Notes: generated by a model not told the origin, from the sequence alone. A stretch of DNA of 64,000 bases from Variovorax paradoxus (GCF_030811855.1 NZ_JAUSRN010000003.1:310001-374000), one strand, 5' to 3'. Shown: positions 30,132 to 38,809, counted from the first letter of the stretch. Translations and numbers: made by a program.

Positions 30132-30956
30132 ATGCTGCTCTTCGGATGCGATTTTTCATGCGCGCCCACCTCGCGCAAACCGATCGTCGTGGCCAGCGGC
30201 AGTGAAAGCAGGGCAGGCGCCCTGGTGCTGGAAGGCCTGCAGCGCTTCACGACGCTCGATGCCTGGGCCGATTGGCTGCGCGCCCAGCCTGAGTGGATCG
30301 GCGGCTTCGATTTTCCGTTCGGCCTTCCGCGCGAATTGGTCGAGCACCTGCGCTGGCCCACGGAATGGAACGCGCTCATCGCCCACTACGCCAGCCTCAG
30401 CCGTGCCGAGATCCGCATCACCTTTGCCGCTTTCTGCGCCGCGCGGCCGGTCGGCGGCAAGTTCGCGCACCGGGCCACCGACGCGCCCGCCGGTTCGAGC
30501 CCGTCGATGAAATGGGTCAACCCGCCCGTGGCCTTCATGCTCCATGCGGGCGTGCCGCCGCTGCTGGCCGCGGGCGCGAAATTGCCGGGCCTGCACGCCG
30601 GCGGCAACCGGAACCGCGTGGCGCTCGAGGCTTATCCGGGGCTGCTGGCGCGCGAACTGATCGGGCGTCGCAGCTACAAGAGCGACGACCTGGCCAAGCA
30701 GACGCCTGAGCGGCTTGCGGCGCGACGCGATCTGCTCGCAGCGCTCGAAGCCGGTGCCTCCCGGCTGGGCCTGCAACTGGTGCTCAGCGATGCGCAGCGC
30801 GCCGAGTTGCTCGGCGATGCCCGCGGCGACCATGTCGATGCGGTGCTCTGCCTGGTGCAGGCGGCCTGGAGCGCACAGCGCGCTTCGACACCCGGACCGG
30901 GCTACGGCCTGCCGGAGCAGTTCGATCCGCTCGAAGGCTGGATCGTGACAGCCTGA
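30132..30956 (+). CDS. DUF429 protein, function unknown
   Basis: The 274-residue soluble protein resembles the DUF429 family, which has an RNase H-like fold predicted from sequence. Visible features are an N-terminal FGCDFSCAP segment, a WIGGFDFPFGLPREL region with acidic residues, an ALEAYPG motif and an acidic DHVDAVLCL late in the chain. The asparagine- and aspartate-bearing strands look like a metal-dependent site, but no activity is known to me. It is 11 bases after the DMT transporter. Confidence 0.7.
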   Translation: MLLFGCDFSCAPTSRKPIVVASGSESRAGALVLEGLQRFTTLDAWADWLRAQPEWIGGFDFPFGLPRELVEHLRWPTEWNALIAHYASLSRAEIRITFAAFCAARPVGGKFAHRATDAPAGSSPSMKWVNPPVAFMLHAGVPPLLAAGAKLPGLHAGGNRNRVALEAYPGLLARELIGRRSYKSDDLAKQTPERLAARRDLLAALEAGASRLGLQLVLSDAQRAELLGDARGDHVDAVLCLVQAAWSAQRASTPGPGYGLPEQFDPLEGWIVTA

Positions 30957-30974
30957 TTCCTGTCCTACAGGATT
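30956..30974. promoter_or_regulatory. Inverted repeat TCCTGT-N3-ACAGGA
   Basis: Arms TCCTGT (30958-30963) and ACAGGA (30967-30972) flank three bases just after the DUF429 stop and about 110 bases before the BON lipoprotein gene. No T-run follows, so it does not look like a standard terminator. An operator for the stress-like genes downstream is possible. Confidence 0.3.
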
Positions 30975-31084
30975 TCGGGCCACTCGCCATACCTTGGCTA
31001 CCCAGCCCTAAAGCTAGAGTGAGGACGGCTGCTTCCGCGGCCATGCCTTTTTCCCAGCTCCGTGAGAGCGCCTGGAGGACTCAA

Positions 31085-31600
31085 ATGAACAAGATTCGTC
31101 AAACTACCTTGCCGTACCCGCGAACGTGGCTCGCCCTGCTGCTGGCCGGCGCCGCACTGACGCTCGCCGCATGCGATGGGCCAGACAACCGCACGGCGGG
31201 CCAGAAGCTCGACAGCGCCATTGAGAAGACCGAGAAGGCGGCCGATACCGCTGCAGCCAAGACGGGAGAGGCCGTCCGCGATGCCAAGGCCAAGATCGAT
31301 GCCTCCGGCGCCACCGCCGAGGTGAAGGAGGGACTCGCCAACCTGAAGGATGCCGCCAAGAGCGCCGGCAACGCCGTGAGTGCGACGGCGGACGATGGCG
31401 CGATCACCTCGTCGGTTTCCGCCGGCCTCGCCAAGGACCCGGAACTGAGTGCAATCAAGATCGACGTCGACACCAAAGGCGGCGTCGTCAGCCTCAAGGG
31501 GCCCGCGCCCAACGCCGCTGCCAAGACGCGTGCCGAGGAAATCGCCAAGGGCGTGCAGGGCGTGACCTCGGTGAACAACCAGCTCGAGGTGAAGGGCTGA
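31085..31600 (+). CDS. BON-domain lipoprotein (OsmY-like)
   Basis: The 171-residue product has a lipoprotein signal with lipobox LAAC and the modified cysteine at residue 30. A lysine/alanine-rich helical region of about 70 residues (TEKAADTAAAKTGEAVRDAK) follows. The C-terminal BON domain has SLKGPAPNAAAKTRAEEIAK and GVTSVNNQLEV. BON domains bind phospholipid surfaces, and OsmY-type proteins protect the envelope under osmotic stress. The ATG has a strong ribosome-binding site, GGAGG, and a terminator follows. Confidence 0.9.
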   Translation: MNKIRQTTLPYPRTWLALLLAGAALTLAACDGPDNRTAGQKLDSAIEKTEKAADTAAAKTGEAVRDAKAKIDASGATAEVKEGLANLKDAAKSAGNAVSATADDGAITSSVSAGLAKDPELSAIKIDVDTKGGVVSLKGPAPNAAAKTRAEEIAKGVQGVTSVNNQLEVKG

Positions 31601-31626
31601 TCGCTTCGCTTCTTCCGTCCAAATGA

Positions 31627-31653
31627 AAAGCCCGATCTTCCGGGCTTTCTTCT
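31627..31653. terminator. Hairpin terminator after the BON lipoprotein gene
   Basis: Arms AAAGCCCG (31627-31634) and CGGGCTTT (31641-31648) flank a six-base loop, with TTTCTTCT on the plus side and a T-rich stretch on the minus side. It lies between convergent genes and can serve both the BON gene and the ferritin-like operon. Confidence 0.8.
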
Positions 31654-31675
31654 GCGTGAAGGGGATTGACCCCGC

Positions 31676-32236
31676 TCAGTGGCCGAGCCAGTCCTTCAAC
31701 TCGTCGGCATGCTCTTCCTCGTCGGAAAGAATGTCTTCCAGCATGCGCCGGGTGGTCGGGTCCTTGTCGCCGATCAGGTTGATCATCTGGCGGTAGGTTT
31801 CCACTGCAATGCGTTCGGCCACGAGGTTCGCGCGCACCATGGCTTGCAGGTCGGTGGATTCATCGTAGCTGGCATGGCTGCGATCGAGCAGGTGATTGGG
31901 TGCAAAGTCGGGCTCACCGCCCAGCTGCACGATGCGCTCCGCAATGCGGTCGGCATGGGCCGATTCTGCGTTGGCATGCACCAGGAATTCTTCGGCAATC
32001 TTCGGCGACGAGACGCCGTTGGCAGTGAAGTAGTGGCGCTTGTAGCGCAGCACACAGACCAGTTCGGTTGCGAGCGCGTCGTTCAACAGCTTCACGACGT
32101 CGTCCCGCCAGGGGCCGTAGCTCGGCGTGACGGCGCCTTCGTCGAGGCTCTTGGCGGCCTCGCCGATGGCTTTCTCGTCGAGCACCAGACGCTGGTGCCC
32201 TGCCGGGTTCGCGGCCGTGGAAACTTGGGCATTCAT
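31676..32236 (-). CDS. Ferritin-like di-iron protein
   Basis: The 186-residue protein forms a four-helix bundle with carboxylate di-iron ligands: E58, the ExxH pair E91/H94, a glutamate near 141-146 and the ExxH pair E173/H176. This is the bacterioferritin/Dps-like ferritin fold without the heme methionine being obvious. It probably stores or detoxifies iron or consumes peroxide in the cytoplasm. The start overlaps the stop of the upstream gene (ATGA), and AAGGA precedes it. It ends the minus-strand run of small membrane and stress proteins. Confidence 0.88.
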   Translation of the reverse strand: MNAQVSTAANPAGHQRLVLDEKAIGEAAKSLDEGAVTPSYGPWRDDVVKLLNDALATELVCVLRYKRHYFTANGVSSPKIAEEFLVHANAESAHADRIAERIVQLGGEPDFAPNHLLDRSHASYDESTDLQAMVRANLVAERIAVETYRQMINLIGDKDPTTRRMLEDILSDEEEHADELKDWLGH

Positions 32237-32721
32237 GAAGGGTCCTTTCGTGGGCTTGTGTTTTTCTGCATCAGCGTGTTGACGACGTCAGCCACGTCGG
32301 ATGTCTTGAGCACAGCCGCCAGCACCGCCGTGAAGGAAAGCAGGCGCCACGGCTTGAGTAGCACGAGCGCGGCCCCCGTGGCCGCAGCAATCGCCATGAG
32401 CTTGGCGGGCTCCTTGCGCGCATAGTGTTCGAGCACCGGCCGCGCAAGCTGGCCCATGGCATGGGCCGGATGGCGGCGCCACCAGCGCTCGGTCATGCTG
32501 CGCGCCATCTGTACCCATCGTCGGGTCCCGCCGAACGAATGGCCTTGCGCCTCGGTGTCGGCGAAGTCTTGCGTTCCTGCCGGCTCCTGCGGCGCCGCAG
32601 CGCGCCTGAAGCGAGGGCGGTCGTCCCGCTCGTCGTCGCCGTTCAGCTCTCTGACGAGCGCCCGGCGCGAAATGGCAAGCCGCTCTTTCGGCGTGAGGGA
32701 ATTGCGCTCAACGTCGTTCAT
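32233..32721 (-). CDS. Hypothetical membrane-associated protein
   Basis: I do not recognise this 162-residue protein. The N-terminal 60 residues are charged and likely disordered (KERLAISRRALVREL, arginine-rich). A tryptophan/arginine-rich amphipathic segment follows (MTERWWRRHPAH), and one or two hydrophobic stretches lie near residues 108-145. It lies between a ferritin-like gene and a YqjE-like gene, overlapping both (4 and 14 bases), so it is translated from the same operon. It may act with the YqjD/YqjE-type proteins at the membrane. Confidence 0.7.
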   Translation of the reverse strand: MNDVERNSLTPKERLAISRRALVRELNGDDERDDRPRFRRAAAPQEPAGTQDFADTEAQGHSFGGTRRWVQMARSMTERWWRRHPAHAMGQLARPVLEHYARKEPAKLMAIAAATGAALVLLKPWRLLSFTAVLAAVLKTSDVADVVNTLMQKNTSPRKDPS

Positions 32722-33091
32722 GGCGGGCTCCTGCTTCGTGCAATGCCGTCAGGTCGGCATGGACCTGCTCGCGCAGGTCGTCGAACCCGTAGGCTGGAAA
32801 CGGACGCGCGGCCAGCCAGGCGCAAATGCCGGCAATCACCAGCGCCGCGCCAGGCACGGCCACCAGCACCCAGTGGAAGCTGCCATGCAGCACGCCCATC
32901 AGCACCGCAACGCCGATGAGCCCCAGCGCCAGCATGGCGCTGGCCGCCGCCAGCACGCCGGCCACTATGCGCGTGACGATCCCGCGCCCCGCCTCGGAGG
33001 CCTCCTGCCTCACCAAGGCTGCATAGTTCGCGGCGTGTTCGGCAATGAGTTCCGGATGCCCGAGCACCGTGGAAAAGATCGGATGAAGCAT
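32708..33091 (-). CDS. YqjE-like/phage-holin-like small membrane protein
   Basis: The 127-residue protein has two strong membrane segments (about residues 42-66 and 73-93), a helical N-terminus and an amphipathic C-terminal helix (FDDLREQVHADLTALHEAG). This is the layout of the YqjE (Actinobacteria-type holin-X) family, whose members occur with YqjD in enterobacteria. The phage-related family name is historical, and no phage genes are nearby. Its 3' end overlaps the next gene. Confidence 0.78.
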   Translation of the reverse strand: MLHPIFSTVLGHPELIAEHAANYAALVRQEASEAGRGIVTRIVAGVLAAASAMLALGLIGVAVLMGVLHGSFHWVLVAVPGAALVIAGICAWLAARPFPAYGFDDLREQVHADLTALHEAGARHERR

Positions 33092-33132
33092 GGTGCGGGG
33101 GATCGGTGGAACGGCGTATCAGCGGCAGTGGA

Positions 33133-33510
33133 TCAGTAGTCGTCCCGGCGGTTACGGCTGGCCAGCACGATCAGCGCGGTGATCGCGGCGCCGGCTGCGG
33201 CGGCGATCAGCACCGAGCGCACGGGCTGGTCGGAGATATAGCGGCCAGTGACGTCCGCCGCCTGTTCGAGGCGGCGCTGGGCGCGGGCACTCGTGGTCGA
33301 TGCTGCATCGAGCCCGCGCTGCACGGCCTGCTGCACGCGTGCAGCCAGTTGCTCGACCGCGGGTTCCGCATCGCGGCGCAGTTCTCGGACCTTCTCGCCG
33401 GCCGCATTCACCGCGTTCTGCGCATAGGCGCGGGTCGTCTCGACGGCGTCATTGGCGGTCTGGCGAGCCTCGTCGGCAAGTTGCGAGGGAGTCTTGGTCG
33501 TCGTGTTCAT
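33133..33510 (-). CDS. YqjD/ElaB (DUF883) family membrane-anchored protein
   Basis: The 125-residue protein is a long amphipathic helix rich in alanine, arginine and glutamate. It ends in a single C-terminal membrane segment (SVLIAAAAGAAITALIVLA) and the basic tail SRNRRDDY. E. coli YqjD and ElaB share this layout, are tail-anchored, bind ribosomes and rise in stationary phase. A clear AAGGA ribosome-binding site precedes the ATG. It lies 41 bases upstream of the YqjE-like gene. Confidence 0.88.
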   Translation of the reverse strand: MNTTTKTPSQLADEARQTANDAVETTRAYAQNAVNAAGEKVRELRRDAEPAVEQLAARVQQAVQRGLDAASTTSARAQRRLEQAADVTGRYISDQPVRSVLIAAAAGAAITALIVLASRNRRDDY

Positions 33511-33564
33511 GAGAGTTTCCTTTCCGGGGAGATGAATTGCGGGAGCCTGTTGATCGTAACGACG

Positions 33565-33729
33565 CTACTTGCGCCTGAGCAAGCCGGCCAGGAAACTGGC
33601 GATGGCAAGCACGGCGAAGATCACGAAAAGGATCTTGGCGATCCCGACCGCGCTGGCTGCAATGCCGCCGAAACCGAACACGGCGGCAATCAGGGCGATG
33701 ACCAGAAACACCACTGCGTAATACAACAT
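33565..33729 (-). CDS. DUF1328 small membrane peptide
   Basis: The 54-residue product is almost all membrane-embedded, with two hydrophobic segments ([20 protein letters not shown], then [20 protein letters not shown]) and the basic end RRK. It matches the DUF1328/YtjA family, small peptides often induced by stress and of unknown function. The ATG at 33729 follows AAGGAG. The open frame continues 16 codons upstream without support. It is the first gene of the minus-strand run 33729-31676. Confidence 0.88.
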   Translation of the reverse strand: MLYYAVVFLVIALIAAVFGFGGIAASAVGIAKILFVIFAVLAIASFLAGLLRRK

Positions 33730-33941
33730 GTGGACTCCTTCGAGGCTTCGCTCGTAGTTTTGAAGTGGCCCGTTCAAAGAAGAAGAGGAGATGAACGGCT
33801 TGGCTCCAACCTTAAGTGGCCCCCCCGCGAGGCCCTGTCAGCGACCGGGCGCGGGGTGCGTAGGAGATGGCCGAGTTCCTCCGGGGCAGCCCACTCAGCG
33901 GGGCGCGGCAGCGTGCCGCCGCGGTGGCCAGGCTGCTTGCC

Positions 33942-35285
33942 TCAGAGCACCTTGACCGTAGGCAGCATGGCGCTCAGGCGGGTGCCCCGGCCCGGCGTCG
34001 ACGAGATGGTGAGCCTGCCGCGGGCGGCCTCGACCCGGTGGCGCATGCCGGCAAGGCCGTGGGTCGATGGGTGCACGCGACGGGGTTCGAAGCCCTTGCC
34101 GTTATCGGCCACTTCCACGATCACGTGGTTGTCGTAGTTCTTCAGCACGATGGTGGCCTCGGTGGCTTCGGCGTATTTGCCGATGTTGGTGAGGCTCTCC
34201 TGCACCATGCGGTAGATCGTGAGCTGGCGCGATTCGTCCATGATCACGGGTTCGAGCGCCATCTGCACCTGGATGCCCGAGCGCTCGGCGAATTCACGCC
34301 CCAGGATTTCGAGCGACGCGACCAGCCCGAGGTTCGAAAGCGACGAGGGCCGCAGGTCTTCGATGATGCGGCGCTTGAGCGCGATGCCACTGTTGAGAAG
34401 CTCCGTAAGGTGTTGCAGCCGCTGAGTAGCGTCAGGCGCATCCAGCAGCCTCGACTTGAGCCGGGCGACGTCCAGCTTGGCGGCGGTGAGCAGGGATCCG
34501 AGCTCATCGTGCAGCTCGCGGGCCAGGTAGCCGCGCTCCGTTTCGCGCACGTCCTGCAGGTGGGTGGCCAGTTCGGCCAGCGACGCGGTGCGGTCCCGCA
34601 CCTCGTCTTCCAGCGCGTTGCGCTCACGCTGCAGCGTTTCCTGCTGGCGCTCCCCGATGGAGCGCAGTGCATGCGTCTGCCGCAGGTACAGGAAAAACGC
34701 AAAAAAGGCCGCGAGCGCCACGATCGCCGTGCCGATACGCGCGAGCTGCAGCGACTTCATCACCTGCACCTGGCTGTCCTGCAAGGTCTTGTTGCTGATG
34801 GCCACCAGGTCGAGGGCGCTCCTGCGGATGGCGTCCATTTCCTCGCGCCCGACGTCGGTCGTGATGACGAACTTCCACGCGTCATCCTTGCCGTCCTGAC
34901 GCAGCCGCACGCTCATGTCCATTTCGGCGATCTTGCGCAGCACGTGCTTGGAGAGCTCCGCCAACTGGGTACGCTCGGTCGGCTGTTCGGCGTAAAGTTG
35001 GCGTAGCGTGGCCAGATGTCCGTCGACCTGCTTCACGGCCGCGTCGTAGGGTTGGCGGTAGCTGGCTTCGCCGGTCAGGAGGTAGCCTCGTTGGCCGGTT
35101 TCGGCATCGAGCATGTTCTGCAGGATGAGGTTCAGCGTGGCGCGCACCTTTTGCGCCTCGCTGATGTCCGCCAGAGCACGGCTCGACTGGCGATAACCGG
35201 CCTCGTTGATGCCAACGAGTGCCAGTGCAGCCAGCGCCGCGAGCAGGAGGCTCACGGCCATTTTTGGAGGGGCTAACCAGTGCAT
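33942..35285 (-). CDS. CHASE3-domain sensor histidine kinase, NarL/DegS type
   Basis: The 447-residue protein has two membrane segments (about 9-28 and 182-201) around a periplasmic CHASE3 domain (AETGQRGYLLTGEASYRQPY at 61-80). A coiled coil (205-245) leads to a HisKA_3 domain with phosphoacceptor H259 in RELHDELG. The ATPase domain has the N box near ESLTNIGKYAEA and the glycine box DNGKGFE. It should phosphorylate a NarL/FixJ regulator, and one is encoded divergently 107 bases away. The ATG at 35285 is chosen because it places the first helix at the N-terminus. Confidence 0.93.
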   Translation of the reverse strand: MHWLAPPKMAVSLLLAALAALALVGINEAGYRQSSRALADISEAQKVRATLNLILQNMLDAETGQRGYLLTGEASYRQPYDAAVKQVDGHLATLRQLYAEQPTERTQLAELSKHVLRKIAEMDMSVRLRQDGKDDAWKFVITTDVGREEMDAIRRSALDLVAISNKTLQDSQVQVMKSLQLARIGTAIVALAAFFAFFLYLRQTHALRSIGERQQETLQRERNALEDEVRDRTASLAELATHLQDVRETERGYLARELHDELGSLLTAAKLDVARLKSRLLDAPDATQRLQHLTELLNSGIALKRRIIEDLRPSSLSNLGLVASLEILGREFAERSGIQVQMALEPVIMDESRQLTIYRMVQESLTNIGKYAEATEATIVLKNYDNHVIVEVADNGKGFEPRRVHPSTHGLAGMRHRVEAARGRLTISSTPGRGTRLSAMLPTVKVL

Positions 35286-35392
35286 GAAACTTTCGACGGT
35301 GCTTTCAACACAAGTTCGTGAATAATCGATAACTAGCAGGGGACCGGCATGTTGCAGCTTCCACAGATGCGACACAACGAAGAAAGTAACAG

Positions 35393-36025
35393 ATGATCAA
35401 AATTGGAATTGTGGACGACCACGCCATCGTGAGGTCTGGCCTCAGGCAGTTCTTCTCCGAACACGTCGACTTGCGCGTGGCCGGTGAAGCCGCCAGCGGC
35501 CGCGAAGCCATCGAGCTGGTACGCACCACCGAACTCGACGTGCTGGTGATGGACCTTTCCATGCCCGGGCAGAGCGGCATCGACGCCCTTGCGATGATCC
35601 GCGCCAAGGCGCCGGACGTGGGCATCCTGATCCTGAGCGGCTACCCCGAAGAGCACTACGCGATGAACCTCATCCGTCAGGGCGCGAGCGGGTACCTCAA
35701 CAAGGAGTGCGACCCGATCGAGATCGTCAATGCAATTCGCACTATTTCGCTCGGCCGCCGCTACATCACGCCGGCCGTGGCGGAGTTGCTCGCGCGCCAG
35801 CTCGACCGCAAGGACGATGCTGCACCGCACGAACAACTGTCGGAACGGGAGTTCCAGGTGTTCTTGAAGCTTGCCAAGGGCGAAACCGCTGGCGACATCG
35901 CCAAGACGCTGTCGCTGTCGGTCAAGACGGTGAGCACCTACCGGACGCGCCTGATGGAGAAGATGAACCTGTCTTCCAACAGCGACCTCACGTACTACGC
36001 GCTGAAGAACAAGCTGATCGACTGA
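35393..36025 (+). CDS. NarL/FixJ-family response regulator
   Basis: The 210-residue protein has a receiver domain with the acidic pair D8-D9, phosphoacceptor D54 (VMDLSMPG) and the conserved lysine in LNKE. A LuxR-type helix-turn-helix follows (LSEREFQVFLKLAKGETAGDIAKTL, then SVKTVSTYRTRLMEKM). It is divergent from the CHASE3 kinase, its likely partner, and probably controls genes at this locus. A terminator follows the stop. Confidence 0.95.
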   Translation: MIKIGIVDDHAIVRSGLRQFFSEHVDLRVAGEAASGREAIELVRTTELDVLVMDLSMPGQSGIDALAMIRAKAPDVGILILSGYPEEHYAMNLIRQGASGYLNKECDPIEIVNAIRTISLGRRYITPAVAELLARQLDRKDDAAPHEQLSEREFQVFLKLAKGETAGDIAKTLSLSVKTVSTYRTRLMEKMNLSSNSDLTYYALKNKLID

Positions 36026-36053
36026 GAAGAACGGCAGAGCGCCGAACAAGAAG

Positions 36054-36079
36054 AAGCGGCCCATTGCGGCCGCTTTTTT
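36054..36079 (+). terminator. Hairpin terminator after the response regulator
   Basis: Arms AAGCGGCC (36054-36061) and GGCCGCTT (36068-36075) flank a six-base loop and are followed by TTTT. It lies between the convergent response regulator and stand-alone receiver genes. Confidence 0.85.
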
Positions 36080-36086
36080 GTTTGCT

Positions 36087-36491
36087 TCAGTCAGTGCTCG
36101 CAGCGGGGCGGTGAGCCACGGCCTCGAGGATGCAGAAGTCGACCAGCGCGTCGATCTCGTTCGACTTGTCGAACACCGCGTCGACGCCGAATTCGGCGCA
36201 GCGCCGCCGGATGTCGGGCGTCGCATAGTTGCTGAGCACCACCACCTTCTGGTTGGTCCGACGCGTGGTGCAGGCCTGGAGCACGCCCAGCCCGCTGCCC
36301 TGCTTGAGGAAAAGATCGACCACCGCCAAGTCCCACTCCTCGCTGTGGTCGTGCAGCCACTGCCTGGCATGCGCTTCGGTTTCGGCAAAGCCCACGACCG
36401 TCGTGCAGGTGAGTTCTTCCAGAGTGCCAATGAGGTTTTCACGGATCGTGGGGTTGTCTTCGACGATATAGGTCTGCAATCTGTTATCCAT
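36087..36491 (-). CDS. Stand-alone receiver (CheY-like) protein
   Basis: The 134-residue protein is a single receiver domain with E11-D12 acidic residues, phosphoacceptor D59 (VVDLFLKQGSGLG), a switch serine in LSNYA and the conserved lysine in FDKS. It has no output domain. Such proteins work by protein contact or as phosphate sinks. Placed tail-to-tail with the NarL-type regulator, it may be a second target of the CHASE3 kinase. Confidence 0.9.
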   Translation of the reverse strand: MDNRLQTYIVEDNPTIRENLIGTLEELTCTTVVGFAETEAHARQWLHDHSEEWDLAVVDLFLKQGSGLGVLQACTTRRTNQKVVVLSNYATPDIRRRCAEFGVDAVFDKSNEIDALVDFCILEAVAHRPAASTD

Positions 36492-36728
36492 GCCGAACCG
36501 CGCTTCCTCTGACGTTGGCAGGTGCCTGTCTCCGAACTCCTGCTGGCGAATGCCTGCTCATCGAACATTGATGCGCCGCCGGAAAGCATCATGCAGGGTT
36601 CGGGGGGAGCGTGTTGTAGGCGGGTTCTGACGAAGCAGCTTTATCTCGTCGTTCCGTAGGCAATGCCTCACGGTTTTTGCGGTTCGCTGCCGACCCATGG
36701 AGCGCCGAGGGAGGTTTATCCAGTTGGC

Positions 36729-38765
36729 ATGGCAACGAACGTCCTCCGCAACCGGCTTCGCGACGGACCACTCTGGGTCAAGGTGCTCGCGGTCGTCGTG
36801 CTGCTGCTCGCCATGCTGGCGGTGGTGCTGGCGCTCTTTCCGTGGGACACATTGCGTGGGCCGCTGAACCGATACGTCAGCGAGAAGACCGGCCGCAAGT
36901 TCGAGATTACCCGCCGGCTCGACGTCGGCATCGGCCTGCGCGGCGCCACGGTCAAGGCCGACGGTATCGAGTTTGCCAATCCGCAGTGGGCGCGCGACCC
37001 CTACCTGGTCAAGGCTGAGCGCGCCGAGTTCGACATCCGGCTCTGGCCCCTCCTCAGGCAGAAGGTCGTGATTCCGCGGCTGGCGCTCGTCTCACCCACG
37101 CTGGGCCTCCAGATGGAGGCCGACGGACGCCGCACTTGGGCGCTCGGCAAGGACACCTCCGACCCCGGCACCGTTCCCGTCATTGGCCTGATGGAGGTCG
37201 ACAACGGTTCGGTCGATTTCCTGGCCAAGCACCTGGGAGTCGACCTGCACGCCGACGTGAATTACGACACCAGTCTCGGCACGCTCCCGCTCAGCTACCG
37301 CATCAAGGGCCGCTACAAGGGCCAGCCGCTCACGGCCGAAGGTCGCACGGGCAACGTGCTGCAGCTCAAGGCGGCCGGTGGGCAGCCGTTTCCGCTGGAG
37401 ATCGACGGCGCAGCAGGCCACACGCGGCTCAAGGCATCGGGCACGGTGACCGACTTTGCCGACCTCGACGGCATCGACGCGAAGTTCGATCTCAAGGGCC
37501 AGACGCTCGGCGCGCTGTTCCCTCTGTTGGGCATCGCGCTGCCGGAAACCTCCCCCTATGCGCTGAGCGGCGACCTGCGCAAGCGCGGCAAGCAATGGGA
37601 GGTGGCCGGACTCAAGGGCAAGCTCGGCCTGTCCGACATCGCCGGCGACATGCGCTTCGACCAGACGGGCAAGGTGCCGCACCTCGCGGGCGAACTGCGC
37701 TCTCGGGTGATGGACATGGACGACCTGGGCCCGCTCATTGGCCTGCCGCCCACCGAGAGGTCGGCCAAGGCGGTCGAGGGCGTCGCGCCGCCTCCCACCA
37801 TCAAGCAGACCAAGCGCGGCAAGGACGCCAAGGTGCTGCCGAGCGCCAGCCTCGACTTCGACCGGCTGCGCGCGATGAACGCCGACGTGAAATACGCGGC
37901 CGACCGGATCAAGAACGTGCGCGACGTACCGCTCGACCGCGGCAGCGTGCAGGTGAAGCTGAACAACAGCGTGCTTGTGCTGGAGCCGCTGGACCTCGGC
38001 GTGGGCGGCGGCAAGCTGGCCGGCGCCATCCGCATCGACGCCACCCAGAACCCGGCGGACATCCGCGCCTCGCTCGACCTGCGCAACGTGCAGCTCAACC
38101 GCCTGATCCCCAAGATCGAGACGATGCGAAGCAGCTTCAGCAGGCTCGATGGACGCATCAACCTGTCGGGGCGGGGCACGTCGGTGGCAACCTGGCTCGG
38201 CGGTGCCTCGGGCGACGTGGCGGCGATGACCGGGCGAGGGCGGTTCAGCAACCTGCTGCTGGAGTTCATGGGGCTGGACGGCGCCGAGATCATCAAGTTC
38301 CTGCTGCGTGGCGACCAGAACGTCGAACTGCGCTGCGCCGCCATGGCCTTCGACGTCAACAAGGGCGTCATGTCCAGCCGCAGCATGGTGCTGGACACCG
38401 AAGACACCGTTTTCTATGCCAGCGGCCAGGCCAACCTCGCGACCGAAAAGCTCGACTTCGTGGTGCGCCCCGAGCCCAAGGACCGGAGCTTCCTGTCGCT
38501 GCGTTCGCCGCTGGTCGTCGGCGGTACCTTCGGGGCGCCGACCGGCGGGGTGCAGGCGGCGCCTCTGGCGGAGCGCGGCATCGCCGCTCTGGTGCTGGGC
38601 GCGCTCAATCCGCTGCTGGCCCTGGCTGCCACGGTCGAGACCGGGCCGGGCGAGGACGCCGATTGCAAGGGTGTTCTGTCGCAAGCCAACAAGCCCTCGA
38701 CCGGTGCGGCGGCCGCGGGCGCGGCCAAGGCGAAGGGTGCAAAGCAGCAGCCGCCGCCGCGCTGA
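36729..38765 (+). CDS. AsmA-family protein
   Basis: The 678-residue protein has one N-terminal membrane segment (about residues 15-37), a long periplasmic beta-rich body, and an AsmA_2-type C-terminal part (FSNLLLEFMGLDGAEIIKFL, then LDFVVRPEPKD). AsmA-like proteins carry phospholipids between membranes or influence outer-membrane assembly. The last 35 residues are an Ala/Lys/Pro-rich tail. The ATG at 36729 is preferred over an in-frame ATG 22 codons upstream because it starts just before the membrane helix. Confidence 0.88.
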   Translation: MATNVLRNRLRDGPLWVKVLAVVVLLLAMLAVVLALFPWDTLRGPLNRYVSEKTGRKFEITRRLDVGIGLRGATVKADGIEFANPQWARDPYLVKAERAEFDIRLWPLLRQKVVIPRLALVSPTLGLQMEADGRRTWALGKDTSDPGTVPVIGLMEVDNGSVDFLAKHLGVDLHADVNYDTSLGTLPLSYRIKGRYKGQPLTAEGRTGNVLQLKAAGGQPFPLEIDGAAGHTRLKASGTVTDFADLDGIDAKFDLKGQTLGALFPLLGIALPETSPYALSGDLRKRGKQWEVAGLKGKLGLSDIAGDMRFDQTGKVPHLAGELRSRVMDMDDLGPLIGLPPTERSAKAVEGVAPPPTIKQTKRGKDAKVLPSASLDFDRLRAMNADVKYAADRIKNVRDVPLDRGSVQVKLNNSVLVLEPLDLGVGGGKLAGAIRIDATQNPADIRASLDLRNVQLNRLIPKIETMRSSFSRLDGRINLSGRGTSVATWLGGASGDVAAMTGRGRFSNLLLEFMGLDGAEIIKFLLRGDQNVELRCAAMAFDVNKGVMSSRSMVLDTEDTVFYASGQANLATEKLDFVVRPEPKDRSFLSLRSPLVVGGTFGAPTGGVQAAPLAERGIAALVLGALNPLLALAATVETGPGEDADCKGVLSQANKPSTGAAAAGAAKAKGAKQQPPPR

Positions 38766-38809
38766 TGCCTGCGTGCCTGTTGCGCCGCCACTTGGCGCCG
38801 CGCTTCCCC

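Noticed and set aside
32708..33091. Phage holin signal suggesting a prophage
   Set aside because: The family name is historical for YqjE-like proteins, and no phage genes, integrase or attachment sites are nearby.
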